From an uncultured Roseicyclus sp. (lineage in GTDB: Bacteria; Pseudomonadota; Alphaproteobacteria; Rhodobacterales; Rhodobacteraceae), in NCBI GenBank assembly GCA_947489665.1, contig CANLEH010000003.1, positions 248,001-312,000 on the forward strand: 64,000 nucleotides of DNA, in the 5' to 3' direction. A program made the translations under genes and the position numbers. Of the stretch, positions 1 through 10,860 are shown one piece after another (within the stretch, counting starts at the first letter, position 1; every line of letters begins with the position of its first letter). The notes beneath the pieces were generated by a model. It had not been told where the DNA came from and did no database searches. It worked only from the letters and a program-made list of their open reading frames with translations.

Positions 1-52
1 CGGCTCTGGGCTGCGCCATACTTCCGTCAAACGACACGGCTAGGCGATTGCT

Positions 53-1219
53 ATGGGCATCCTTCGATCAATCATCTCGCATCTTGAAACCCCACGCGAA
101 GACCGTCCTCTGGGTTCCGGCTGGCTCAGCGGATCCCTCGCGCTCTTGGCCGGCCTTGCGGGCCTTCTGATCGTGCTGCTGCGCTGGTACCCCGAAACGT
201 TCAGCTACCCCGAAATCGCCTTCATCCACCAAAACGGGATCATGACCGTCGTGATGCGCTTCCTGCTCTTGTCAGGCTACGCGCTGGCGCTTCTGTCGCT
301 GATCATCGGGCGACGCAAATCGCTGGGATGGGCCGCTTTGGCCGTCACGGTTGTTGCCAGCCTCATGGCCACGACGCAGCCCGATACCGCAGGCGCGCCA
401 CCCCAAAGCCTCTACTTCGGGCTGGACTATTTCATCATCAACGTGTTGGTCGTGGGCTTCCTCTTCGTGCCCCTTGAACGCTTCTTCCCGGCAAGGTCCG
501 AGCAAACCGTCTTCCGCCCCGAATGGCAGGAAGACATGTTTTACTACCTCATCTCGTCGATGTTCGTGCAGGTCCTAGGTTTCATAACGCTGGCCCCCGC
601 CAACTACGTGAACGCCAACATCGACCTCGATGCCACCCGCGCGTGGATCGCCTCCATGCCCTTCTGGGTGCAGGTGCTGGTCATCATGGCCGCCACGGAT
701 TTTGTGCAATACTGGGTCCACCGCGCCTTTCACACGTTCCCGTTTCTGTGGAATTTCCACGCCATCCACCATTCCACGAAAAAGATGGATTGGTTGGCCG
801 GCGCACGGATGCATTTCATCGAAATCGCAATTCTGCGCAGCCTGACCGCCGTGCCGATGTTCACCCTCGGCTTCATGCCCGAGGCGATCCAGGCCTATCT
901 GCTGATCGTCTATTTCTCGTCCAGCTTCATCCACGCCAATATCGGTTGGAAGATGGGTTTTCTGGAACGCTTCATTGTGACCCCACGATTTCACCACTGG
1001 CACCACGGCTCCGACCGCGCGGCCATCGACATCAACTATTCCAGCCATTTCCCGATCTACGATTGGCTCTTCGGCACGCACCATCTGCCCGACAAAGGCG
1101 AATGGCCCGAGCAATACGGCGTCGTTGGTGATACCGTTCCCCGCGGGTACTGGAAGCAATTCATGTATCCCTTCTCCTCCAAATTCCGGCGCGAACCCAC
1201 ACCGCCGCCCGGCGAATAA
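53..1219 (+). CDS. Sterol desaturase / fatty acid hydroxylase family membrane protein
   Basis: This 388-residue integral membrane protein belongs to the fatty acid hydroxylase superfamily of di-iron enzymes that hydroxylate or desaturate lipids. Hydrophobic segments near residues 27-45, 65-82, 90-105 and 120-137 precede the catalytic domain. The three histidine clusters that bind the two irons are visible: HRAFH near residue 222, HAIHH near 236 and HHWHH near 314. The ATG follows a short leader with no strong Shine-Dalgarno sequence. radC follows 35 bp downstream on the same strand. The substrate cannot be told from sequence; carotenoid, sterol and ornithine-lipid hydroxylases share this fold. 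The family call is firm and the substrate is unknown. Confidence 0.88.
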   Translation: MGILRSIISHLETPREDRPLGSGWLSGSLALLAGLAGLLIVLLRWYPETFSYPEIAFIHQNGIMTVVMRFLLLSGYALALLSLIIGRRKSLGWAALAVTVVASLMATTQPDTAGAPPQSLYFGLDYFIINVLVVGFLFVPLERFFPARSEQTVFRPEWQEDMFYYLISSMFVQVLGFITLAPANYVNANIDLDATRAWIASMPFWVQVLVIMAATDFVQYWVHRAFHTFPFLWNFHAIHHSTKKMDWLAGARMHFIEIAILRSLTAVPMFTLGFMPEAIQAYLLIVYFSSSFIHANIGWKMGFLERFIVTPRFHHWHHGSDRAAIDINYSSHFPIYDWLFGTHHLPDKGEWPEQYGVVGDTVPRGYWKQFMYPFSSKFRREPTPPPGE

Positions 1220-1254
1220 CGCTTCGTTAACCAATTCGCGGCAGGCTGCGCAGC

Positions 1255-2022
1255 ATGTCTGACCAATCCGCCTTTTCCTTTGAAGAAGCCTCGCCCCAAT
1301 TCATGAAGGCCATGCCTGTGCGCAAGGCGGCTGGCCCGTCCAAGGGGGCCGAAGATCACCGCCTCAAACATCGCGACCGTCTGCGTGCCCGCTTCACCGA
1401 AGGTGGGCCCGATGCCGTGCCGGATTATGAGCTCCTGGAAATGGTCCTCTACGGCGCGATCCTGCGCGGCGACACCAAGCCGCTCGCCAAACGCCTCATC
1501 GCCCATTTCGGCGATCTGAACCGCGTCCTCGCCGCCGCGCCCTCCCGCTTGAAAGAGGTGGACGGTGTCGGCGACAAGGTCGTTTTCCAGCTGAAGCTGA
1601 TCGAAGCCGTGGGTCACCGCATGGCCCGCGCCAAGGTCATGCAAAAGCCGATCCTCAGCTCATGGGACGCGCTGCTGGAATATTGTCAAACGGCCATGGC
1701 CCATCGCGATATCGAACAATTCCGCGTCCTCTACCTCGACCGCAAGAATGTCCTGATCGCGGATGAGGCGCAGGCCGAAGGCACCGTTGATCACGTGCCG
1801 GTCTACCCGCGCGAGGTCGTCAAACGTGCGCTGGAGCTCAACGCCACCGCGCTCATCCTTGTCCACAACCATCCCTCCGGCGACCCGACCCCGAGCCAGT
1901 CGGATATCGAGATGACATTTGCCATTCGCGACGCAGCTGAGATCTTCAACATCACAATTCACGACCACCTGGTCATCGGCAAAGCGCGCGAGCTCAGCTT
2001 CCGGTCGGAAGGTTATCTTTGA
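1255..2022 (+). CDS. radC: RadC family JAB-domain protein
   Basis: This 255-residue protein has the RadC (UPF0758) layout: a basic N-terminus, a helix-hairpin-helix-like stretch (KEVDGVGDKV, about residues 101-110) and a C-terminal MPN+/JAMM metalloprotease-like domain. The zinc-binding signature HNHPSGDPTPSQSD lies near residue 203. RadC was named for DNA repair, but no repair role has been firmly shown, and other proposals include competence and a JAMM peptidase activity. It follows the hydroxylase gene by 35 bp and converges on the OmpA-type gene. The gap after it holds a hairpin and a repeated 24-bp element. Confidence 0.93.
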   Translation: MSDQSAFSFEEASPQFMKAMPVRKAAGPSKGAEDHRLKHRDRLRARFTEGGPDAVPDYELLEMVLYGAILRGDTKPLAKRLIAHFGDLNRVLAAAPSRLKEVDGVGDKVVFQLKLIEAVGHRMARAKVMQKPILSSWDALLEYCQTAMAHRDIEQFRVLYLDRKNVLIADEAQAEGTVDHVPVYPREVVKRALELNATALILVHNHPSGDPTPSQSDIEMTFAIRDAAEIFNITIHDHLVIGKARELSFRSEGYL

Positions 2023-2072
2023 CCTGACGCCGTCACCCGCGCCCCCAAAGGTCCAGATTATGCGCGTCCTGC

Positions 2073-2096
2073 CCATCTTTGTTCCATGAAAATGCA
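2073..2096. repeat. 24-bp intergenic repeat, copy 1
   Basis: The sequence CCATCTTTGTTCCATGAAAATGCA starts with CCATCTTTGTTCC and ends with GAAAATGCA. It recurs base for base at 10743-10766. It lies about 50 bp past the radC stop in non-coding sequence. The function is unknown. An exact 24-bp match in two intergenic places of a 64 kb window is not expected by chance. Confidence 0.75.
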
Positions 2097-2173
2097 TTTT
2101 TTGGACCGGCTGATCACAAACAGGGCAACGCTCGCTATCCGATTGTAGTGGTTCAACCTTCCCAAGTGGGCGC

Positions 2174-2195
2174 GCGAGGGGGCTTGCCCCCTCGC
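2174..2195. terminator. Bidirectional hairpin between radC and the OmpA-type gene
   Basis: A perfect 10-bp inverted repeat, GCGAGGGGGC and GCCCCCTCGC, is separated by TT. It sits in the gap between convergent genes, about 30 bp from the stop of the minus-strand gene. There is no T-run on either side, so it could be a structural repeat rather than an intrinsic terminator. A similar G/C hairpin lies at 14416-14432, also between convergent genes. Confidence 0.5.
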
Positions 2196-2224
2196 CCCCG
2201 GCGACCGCGAAGCGGGCGCAACCT

Positions 2225-3772
2225 CTAGTCCAGCCACACCTCGACCCGTCGGTTCACGGCTCGCCCCCAATCCGTGTCATCACAGGCCATTGGCATCGCC
2301 TCGCCAAAGCCGTGGGTCACAAGCTCCACCCTGTCAGGTGCCGCAGCACCAGAGGCTGCCAGAAACGTATCGCGCACCACCCCCGCCCGTCGCAGCGACA
2401 GGCGCGCGTTGACATTCGCCGGTCCGTCCCCGTCCGAGAACCCGGCAAAGATCAATCGCCTCCCATCGAAGACCCCGCGTTCCACCGCCATGGCCAGCCG
2501 CGCAACCGATGCCCGCGATTGGATGTCGAGCGCCGTCCCGCCCGGATTGAAGCGCAGCGTGGTCGACAGCCGTTCCGCCGTACCAAGCACCTCGATCATC
2601 TGCTGCAAATCCTCCAGCGCCACATCCTCGCCCCCCGCGCGGATCGCACTGGCCAGGCGTTCGCCCTGCAAGGCCAGGGGCGTGCGCGTCAGCAGCTGGT
2701 CAACGAAGCCCGCATCGCGCACGCGACGCTCGGCCTCCTCCGTCTCCGTGAAGGCCAGGAACTGCCGCACCAAAAGCGGAAGGCGTTGGGGCGCAAGATA
2801 CATGTAGACCGGCGCGGTCAGCGGATAATCCTCTGCCTTTACTGCATCGCCGGTGGCGCTTTGGGCAAAACCGCAAGCGCCGGACAAGGGCAGGGCGCGG
2901 GCAGGCCCAATCCCGGATCGCGCCGTAACGCCCACCGCATAGGCGTCACCCGCCACAGCCTCCGCCAAAGCGGCCGCACTTTCGTGGCGCACGATGTTGG
3001 CCGACAGCCCCGCATCCGAGGGCAACAAGACGCGCGCGGAAAAGGCCTGCGCAAGCCCGAGCCCGGGCGCCAACAGGTGCAAGGCGACCGGCGCGTCTGG
3101 CCCACCAAGGTCCTGCCAATTCACCACCTCGCCCGAGAAGAGCTGCGCGATCTGTGGCAGGGTCAGGCTGTCCAACGGGTTCTCGGGCGACACCACGGGC
3201 ACCAGCGCGTCCAGCGCCAAAACGCGCACGCGGTCGTCCAATGGCGGGTCGTCAGGGCTCGCGGCCTCAGCCGCGCGTAGTTCCGCGGCGGAGGGTTCGC
3301 GTAAGGCCAGCGCAATGTCCGCCTCCCCGTTCAGCAAGGCCAGAAATCCATCGTCGGTGGTGCCCGGAACAACCGTGAAGCGCGCCGCCGGGGATCCGTC
3401 CTCGCGGCGCAAGACGTAGGTGGGGCCGAAATCTCCGGCCAGTTCAATGGTCATCCCCTGCGCGTCCGCGAAGGCCTCCAACAACGCCGGCAACAAGCCC
3501 TCTGCGACCGTTGCCGCCCCCGCAATCCGTGCCTCCGCCACGAAGGTTCCTAGATCAGGGCATCCCGGCCCGGCGCACGAGACACCCTCCGCCGCAACTG
3601 TCAGCGCGCCGTAGACTGTCTCCAGCCGGTAGAACGCCCCGTCATAGGAAATCAGGTTGCCCTCAAGTTCCACGGTCCCGTCGAGCGAGCGCAATTCGAC
3701 GTCCTGCGCCGCCGCGATACAGCCGAAAAAGGAAAGGGCGGCCCCGATGGCCGCCCCGATCCGGTATCCCAT
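2225..3772 (-). CDS. Periplasmic substrate-binding protein fused to an OmpA-like domain
   Basis: The product is 515 residues. An N-terminal signal peptide (cleavage likely after CIAAA, about residue 22) is followed by a short domain, then a phosphate-binding-protein-like (PBP) domain at about residues 75-345, and a C-terminal OmpA/peptidoglycan-binding domain at about 395-515 with the typical FAGFSDGDG and NRRVEV segments. This combines a soluble ligand-binding fold with a module that usually anchors proteins to peptidoglycan. It is the second gene of a minus-strand pair, 21 bp after the hypothetical gene at 3794-4786. Envelope ligand sensing or capture is a plausible role. The true ligand is not evident, and no ABC permease or ATPase lies beside it. 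Confidence 0.8.
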   Translation of the reverse strand: MGYRIGAAIGAALSFFGCIAAAQDVELRSLDGTVELEGNLISYDGAFYRLETVYGALTVAAEGVSCAGPGCPDLGTFVAEARIAGAATVAEGLLPALLEAFADAQGMTIELAGDFGPTYVLRREDGSPAARFTVVPGTTDDGFLALLNGEADIALALREPSAAELRAAEAASPDDPPLDDRVRVLALDALVPVVSPENPLDSLTLPQIAQLFSGEVVNWQDLGGPDAPVALHLLAPGLGLAQAFSARVLLPSDAGLSANIVRHESAAALAEAVAGDAYAVGVTARSGIGPARALPLSGACGFAQSATGDAVKAEDYPLTAPVYMYLAPQRLPLLVRQFLAFTETEEAERRVRDAGFVDQLLTRTPLALQGERLASAIRAGGEDVALEDLQQMIEVLGTAERLSTTLRFNPGGTALDIQSRASVARLAMAVERGVFDGRRLIFAGFSDGDGPANVNARLSLRRAGVVRDTFLAASGAAAPDRVELVTHGFGEAMPMACDDTDWGRAVNRRVEVWLD

Positions 3773-3793
3773 GGGACATCCCGCAAACTGACC

Positions 3794-4786
3794 TCAATTC
3801 GAGGCGAGTCTCAGGTCGTCGAGAAGGTTTTGCAAGACCAGAACGTCGCCAATCGCGTCGCAGCCCGGCACCGTGAAGGTCAGCTCGGTGATATCCACCG
3901 GGCCTGCGCCTTCCGTGCGTAAGGTTCGCGCCAGAACACTGGCCGCACAATTGTTCGCCGTGATCGGTGCATCAATCGACAGGCGCACCGAGTCGCCCTC
4001 GCGCAGCGTCGCGCGGGGCAAGGTGTAGACTTGGGCAAAGCTGTCGCCGACGATCACCTGGGTCAGGAACCCACCATCACCCGCCACGGCGGCTTCGGCA
4101 TTGGCTGGGGCGTCTTGCCAGACATGGCCGTCGCCCCCGAATTCCGCCCCAAATTCCATGGCGTGAAGTTCAAGGCCCATATCGCCCCGCCAAGTCAGGC
4201 CGATCCGGTCGAATTCCAACAGGTCAGGCAGGCCGACCAGCACAGTTTCCTCTACCCCATCGTCAAATGTGGCCGAGAAAAAGGCGGGTGTCTCGAAAGC
4301 GAGGATATCCAGCGTCAAAAGGCCAAGCGCGTCGGTTTCCGCTTCAAACATCATGCCGGAATGCATGACCTGAACCACTGCTTCTGTCCGGCACGGGGCC
4401 ATGAGATCCAGGGCAACCATCGCCGCCGGCATGGCCGTTGCACTCAACGAGATATCGCAGGGCAGGCCGAGGTCGCTCACCTCGGTGGGTGCGGCAACAA
4501 CGAGCGCCTCTGGCGCATTGTCAAATGTCGCGGGAACCACCATGGCTTCGGGCGCGACCGGCTCTGCCGCCATGGGCAAACGCACATCCGCATGGGTCGC
4601 AATAACGGGAAGTTCCGGCGTCAGCGAATGCACCGCTCGCGAATCCGACGTCAGCGTCTGCTCTTCACCGATGTCGGCACCCGATCCACTGGCGTTGCCG
4701 ATCAATCCGCTGTCCATCGCATAAAGAACGCCGCCCGACGCAAGCACGCAAATTGCGGCGCCTCGGATGACCAATGTATTCAACAT
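3794..4786 (-). CDS. Hypothetical secreted or membrane-anchored protein
   Basis: This 330-residue protein has a hydrophobic N-terminus (about residues 5-23) that could be an uncleaved anchor or a signal peptide. A low-complexity Ala/Pro/Val-rich stretch follows, then a beta-rich, acidic C-terminal region with several cysteines. I do not recognise the family. The ATG at 4786 is preferred because GGAG lies 9 bases upstream; a GTG at 4795 is possible. It precedes the PBP-OmpA gene by 21 bp and so probably shares its transcript and acts in the envelope. It lies downstream of secA on the same strand, about 125 bp away. Confidence 0.6.
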   Translation of the reverse strand: MLNTLVIRGAAICVLASGGVLYAMDSGLIGNASGSGADIGEEQTLTSDSRAVHSLTPELPVIATHADVRLPMAAEPVAPEAMVVPATFDNAPEALVVAAPTEVSDLGLPCDISLSATAMPAAMVALDLMAPCRTEAVVQVMHSGMMFEAETDALGLLTLDILAFETPAFFSATFDDGVEETVLVGLPDLLEFDRIGLTWRGDMGLELHAMEFGAEFGGDGHVWQDAPANAEAAVAGDGGFLTQVIVGDSFAQVYTLPRATLREGDSVRLSIDAPITANNCAASVLARTLRTEGAGPVDITELTFTVPGCDAIGDVLVLQNLLDDLRLASN

Positions 4787-4910
4787 ATCCCACACTCCAC
4801 ATAGTCTTACCCGCGGGCACGATGGGGTGGGATTCGGGCCGCATTAAGCCTCAAAACGTGGGAAATAAGGGCGAGATCGCGTCACGTTCCGCAATTTCGC
4901 CCCAATCGGT

Positions 4911-7682
<2,772 letters not shown>

Positions 7683-7901
7683 ATCTCAACCTCTTCTCGG
7701 ACCACGCTTCGGCGGCCCATCGCATCTGAACATATCGTGTGGGTGTCGTGGGTTGTTCGGCCCATCGCGGCGGTCTACATCTTCCGCCAACGGCCAAGGC
7801 CCCGAGATGAACCCATCAGCGAGATAAGGGTCGGCCCGATGATAGTCAACGTAAGGCGATCCCGCGGTTTCGCGGCTTTGCCCCCAACAAGGATTTTCCC
7901 G

Positions 7902-8744
7902 ATGAAACGCTTTCTGATGTCCGGCGCCATGGCGCTCGCCCTGGCCGCCCCTGCTTTTGCCGACGGCCATGTGAATGGGGAGACCGTGCTGGCGACCGTC
8001 AATGGTGAGGCGATCACCGTCGGCCACCTGATCGCGATGCGCCAGATGCTGCCCGCCGAATACCAGACCCTGCCCGATGAGGTGCTCTTTGACGGCATGC
8101 TGGAGCAGTTGATCCAGCAACAGGTTCTCGCCGAAGCGGCCGAGGCGTCCGAAATCAGCCGCGAGATGCAGTTGGGCCTCGAGAATGAGCGACGCGCCTT
8201 CCTCGCCGCCATGTACATGGACGATGTCGCCATGGCCGAACTGACCGAAGAAGAGCTTCAGGCAGAATATGACGCCATCTACGGCTCGGCCGAGCCGACC
8301 GTTGAATACAATGCCGCCCACATCCTTCTGGAAACCGAGGAAGAGGCGCAGGCCATTATCGACCAACTCGCCGAAGGTGCGGATTTCGCGGAACTCGCCG
8401 CCGAGAACTCCATCGGGCCGTCCGGCCCCAATGGTGGCGCGCTGGGTTGGTTCGGTGCTGGCATGATGGTGCCCGAGTTTGAAGAAGCCGTGTTCGCGCT
8501 TGAGGTTGGTGGCGTCTCTGCCCCGGTACAGACGCAATTCGGCTGGCACGTTGTTCTCCTGAACGAGACCCGCGAACAGCCGCTGCCGACCCTCGAAGAG
8601 GTCGCGCCCGAGCTTGAGGAAACGCTCCGCCGTGCCCGCGTCGACACCCGCCTGCAGGAGTTGACCGAAGCCGCCGAGATCGACCGACCCGAGGTGGAGA
8701 TTGACCCCGCCGTGATCCGTGACCAAGCTCTGATCGCGGAGTAA
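7902..8744 (+). CDS. Periplasmic parvulin-type peptidyl-prolyl cis-trans isomerase
   Basis: This 280-residue protein starts with a clear Sec signal peptide (cleavage after APAFA, about residue 20). A SurA/PrsA-like N-terminal helical chaperone region follows, and then a parvulin (PpiC) domain at about residues 125-225, with HILLETEEEA and GALGWFGAGMMVPEFEEA as the family hallmarks. It folds or chaperones exported proteins. The reading frame stays open far upstream through antisense secA, so the start was set by the signal peptide at the ATG at 7902. argJ begins 21 bp after its stop. The divergent position beside secA supports a secretion role. Confidence 0.93.
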   Translation: MKRFLMSGAMALALAAPAFADGHVNGETVLATVNGEAITVGHLIAMRQMLPAEYQTLPDEVLFDGMLEQLIQQQVLAEAAEASEISREMQLGLENERRAFLAAMYMDDVAMAELTEEELQAEYDAIYGSAEPTVEYNAAHILLETEEEAQAIIDQLAEGADFAELAAENSIGPSGPNGGALGWFGAGMMVPEFEEAVFALEVGGVSAPVQTQFGWHVVLLNETREQPLPTLEEVAPELEETLRRARVDTRLQELTEAAEIDRPEVEIDPAVIRDQALIAE

Positions 8745-8765
8745 TCACGGGCGGAAGGGGCCACC

Positions 8766-10037
8766 ATGTCGGAAACACCAAGCAAGGTGGCCGTCGCCAC
8801 CGGCGGCAGCAAATACGCGGTCTCACCGCTCGCTCCCGCCGCCTTCCCCGACCTGCCCGCCATTGACGGCGTCCGCCTTGCTGCGGGCGCCGTTGGCGTC
8901 AAATACAAAGACCGCGTCGATGTGATGCTGGCCGAAATTGCGCCGGGCTCCACCCTCGCGGGGGTCTTCACCCGCTCCGCGACGCGCTCTGCCGCGGTGC
9001 TCGATTGCCAAGCCAAACTGCCGAATGTTTCCGCTGACCACGGACTCGCCATCGTCGTGAATTCGGGCAACGCCAACACCTTCACCGGCAAGCGTGGCGT
9101 CACCGACGTCGCCCTGATCGCCGAAGCCGCTGCGCAGGCTCTGAGCCTGCCGCAGGGCCACATCTTCACTTCGTCGACCGGTGTCATCGGTGAGCCTCTT
9201 CCAGCCCAAAAGATCACCGACGCGCTGCCCTCCATCGCCCAATCCCTCAGCGCCGACGCGTCTGATGTCGCCGCCCGCGCCATCATGACGACCGACACTT
9301 TCCCCAAGGGCGCAGTCACCACCTGCCAGGTCGACGGCAAGACGGTCACGATCATGGGCTTCGCCAAGGGTTCTGGCATGATCGCGCCCGATATGGCCAC
9401 AATGCTCGGCTACGTCTTCACCGACGCCGCCGTGACGCAAAGCGCGCTGCAACAGATGCTCAGCGCCACGAACGAGGTCAGCTTCAACGCCGTTACCGTC
9501 GACAGCGACACCTCCACTTCCGACACCGTCCTGCTCGCCGCCACGGGCCGCGCCGGGAACGCACCCCTCACGGCACCCGACGCCACCTTCCAGTCGGCAC
9601 TCGATGCCGTCATGCAAGACCTCGCCCACCAGATCGTGCGCGACGGCGAAGGCGCCACCAAATTCGTTGAAGTCCGCGTCACCGGCGCCGCGTCAGAGGC
9701 CGATGCCCGCAAGGTCGCTCGCGCCATCGCCAATTCCCCCCTCGTCAAAACCGCCATCGCGGGTGAGGACCCCAATTGGGGCCGCATTGTCATGGCCGTC
9801 GGCAAGTCCGGGGCCGAGGCCGACCGCGATACACTCACGATCCGTTTCGGAGACATTCTCGTGGCGGAAAACGGCTGGGTCGCCGACAGCTACTCCGAAG
9901 ATGCAGGCGCCGCTTACATGAAAAACCCTGAGCTTCTGATCGACGTCGACCTCGGCCTGGGCCAAGGAACCTCAACGATGTGGACCTGTGATCTGACCCA
10001 CGGCTACATCCAGATCAACGCGGATTACCGCTCGTGA
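8766..10037 (+). CDS. argJ: Bifunctional glutamate N-acetyltransferase / N-acetylglutamate synthase ArgJ
   Basis: This 423-residue protein catalyses the first and fifth steps of arginine biosynthesis by recycling the acetyl group from N-acetylornithine to glutamate. The autocatalytic cleavage motif is visible as KGSGMIAPDMATML near residue 200; cleavage before that Thr produces the alpha and beta chains and exposes the nucleophile. The conserved GEDPNWGRI segment lies near residue 335. GGAAGGGG just upstream of the ATG is a good ribosome site. The stop overlaps the GTG of mutT by 4 bp, so the two are translationally coupled. Confidence 0.96.
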   Translation: MSETPSKVAVATGGSKYAVSPLAPAAFPDLPAIDGVRLAAGAVGVKYKDRVDVMLAEIAPGSTLAGVFTRSATRSAAVLDCQAKLPNVSADHGLAIVVNSGNANTFTGKRGVTDVALIAEAAAQALSLPQGHIFTSSTGVIGEPLPAQKITDALPSIAQSLSADASDVAARAIMTTDTFPKGAVTTCQVDGKTVTIMGFAKGSGMIAPDMATMLGYVFTDAAVTQSALQQMLSATNEVSFNAVTVDSDTSTSDTVLLAATGRAGNAPLTAPDATFQSALDAVMQDLAHQIVRDGEGATKFVEVRVTGAASEADARKVARAIANSPLVKTAIAGEDPNWGRIVMAVGKSGAEADRDTLTIRFGDILVAENGWVADSYSEDAGAAYMKNPELLIDVDLGLGQGTSTMWTCDLTHGYIQINADYRS

Positions 10038-10432
10038 AGACCGTTCTGGTGTCCGCCGTCGCCCTGATCGACGCCGATGGCCGCATCCTCCTGGCCCAAC
10101 GGCCCGAGGGGAAATCCATGGCCGGTCTCTGGGAATTCCCCGGCGGCAAGGTCGAGCCGGGCGAAACCCCCGAACTGGCCCTGATCCGCGAGCTGCAAGA
10201 GGAACTCGGTATCGACACCTGGACGTCGTGTCTCGCACCACTCACCTTTGCCAGCCACAGCTACGATGATTTTCACCTGCTCATGCCCCTCTTCGCGTGC
10301 CGCAAGTGGGAGGGGATCCCGCAATCCCGCGAGGGGCAGACGTTGAAATGGGCCCGCGCGAACGAACTCCGCGACTACCCCATGCCAGCAGCCGACATTC
10401 CCCTCATCCCGATTCTCCGCGACTGGCTCTGA
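10034..10432 (+). CDS. mutT: 8-oxo-dGTP diphosphatase MutT (Nudix)
   Basis: This 132-residue Nudix hydrolase shows the full Nudix box, GGKVEPGETPELALIRELQEELGI in outline: G-x5-E-x7-RE-x2-EE-x-G, about residues 37-59. MutT removes oxidised dGTP from the nucleotide pool to prevent A:T to C:G changes. It starts with GTG overlapping the argJ stop in a GTGA junction. The length and the WEFPGGK lead-in match canonical MutT rather than other Nudix enzymes, so the call is fairly firm. Confidence 0.9.
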   Translation: MKTVLVSAVALIDADGRILLAQRPEGKSMAGLWEFPGGKVEPGETPELALIRELQEELGIDTWTSCLAPLTFASHSYDDFHLLMPLFACRKWEGIPQSREGQTLKWARANELRDYPMPAADIPLIPILRDWL

Positions 10433-10474
10433 ACACGCGGATCACGCCACATCCGGGCAGGATTACCCGCAAAT

Positions 10475-10483
10475 TTATCCACA
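10475..10483. promoter_or_regulatory. Isolated consensus DnaA box
   Basis: TTATCCACA matches the consensus DnaA-binding nonamer exactly. It lies in the 149-bp gap between mutT and the small gene at 10582, in an AT-rich stretch. Only one copy is seen, so it is not an origin. It could regulate the small gene or be a chance match. Confidence 0.35.
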
Positions 10484-10581
10484 AAGCGCATAAAAACTTC
10501 AGAAAGTTGCGCTCAGGCGTAATTTTGTAAGTGATTTCTTAACCAAACCGGCTAACATTTGGGCACACGTCTATGGGGGAT

Positions 10582-10728
10582 ATGACTGTGTTGACCACCG
10601 TGATCATCGGGACCTGTGTGTCCATTCAAGGCAATTTTGTCCGCAAGCTGGCCAATGGCATGGTGACAGTGCGCGTGGGCGACAAGCAATTTACCGGCCA
10701 CCCCGTCGTCTCGGCCCTCGCCGCCTGA
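10582..10728 (+). CDS. Small conserved protein of 48 residues
   Basis: The frame encodes MTVLTTVIIGTCVSIQG and ends in HPVVSALAA; an in-frame ATG at 10573 would add three residues. The composition is protein-like: a hydrophobic start, then a basic/polar beta-type segment, with the GNFVRKL and RVGDKQFTG patches. I recall similar tiny proteins in Rhodobacterales but no known function. GGGGA just before the ATG is a possible, very close ribosome site. It stands alone between mutT and the convergent hemH. The function is unknown. Confidence 0.6.
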   Translation: MTVLTTVIIGTCVSIQGNFVRKLANGMVTVRVGDKQFTGHPVVSALAA

Positions 10729-10742
10729 CAGGGCAATCCCGT

Positions 10743-10766
10743 CCATCTTTGTTCCATGAAAATGCA
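10743..10766. repeat. 24-bp intergenic repeat, copy 2
   Basis: This is an exact, same-orientation copy of the element at 2073-2096, starting 15 bp after the stop of the small gene. It is followed by an imperfect GC-rich hairpin (about 10766-10797) running into CCTTTT. This copy may therefore sit at the front of a terminator. Confidence 0.75.
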
Positions 10767-10860
10767 AAAGCGGCGCCCGCCAAACGCGCTGCCTTTTCTG
10801 TTCGATCACCCGCGGATCAAAGCGGCGAGGCGGGGCTGAGGACCCCCACCCAAAGGTCGC

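Noticed and set aside
1-52. End of an upstream gene at the left edge
   Set aside because: A frame ending in TAG at 41-43 exists, but 13 codons are too few to support a gene.
10475-10483. Replication origin suggested by a DnaA box
   Set aside because: Only one nonamer is seen, with no clustered boxes, no dnaA, parAB or repABC genes nearby.
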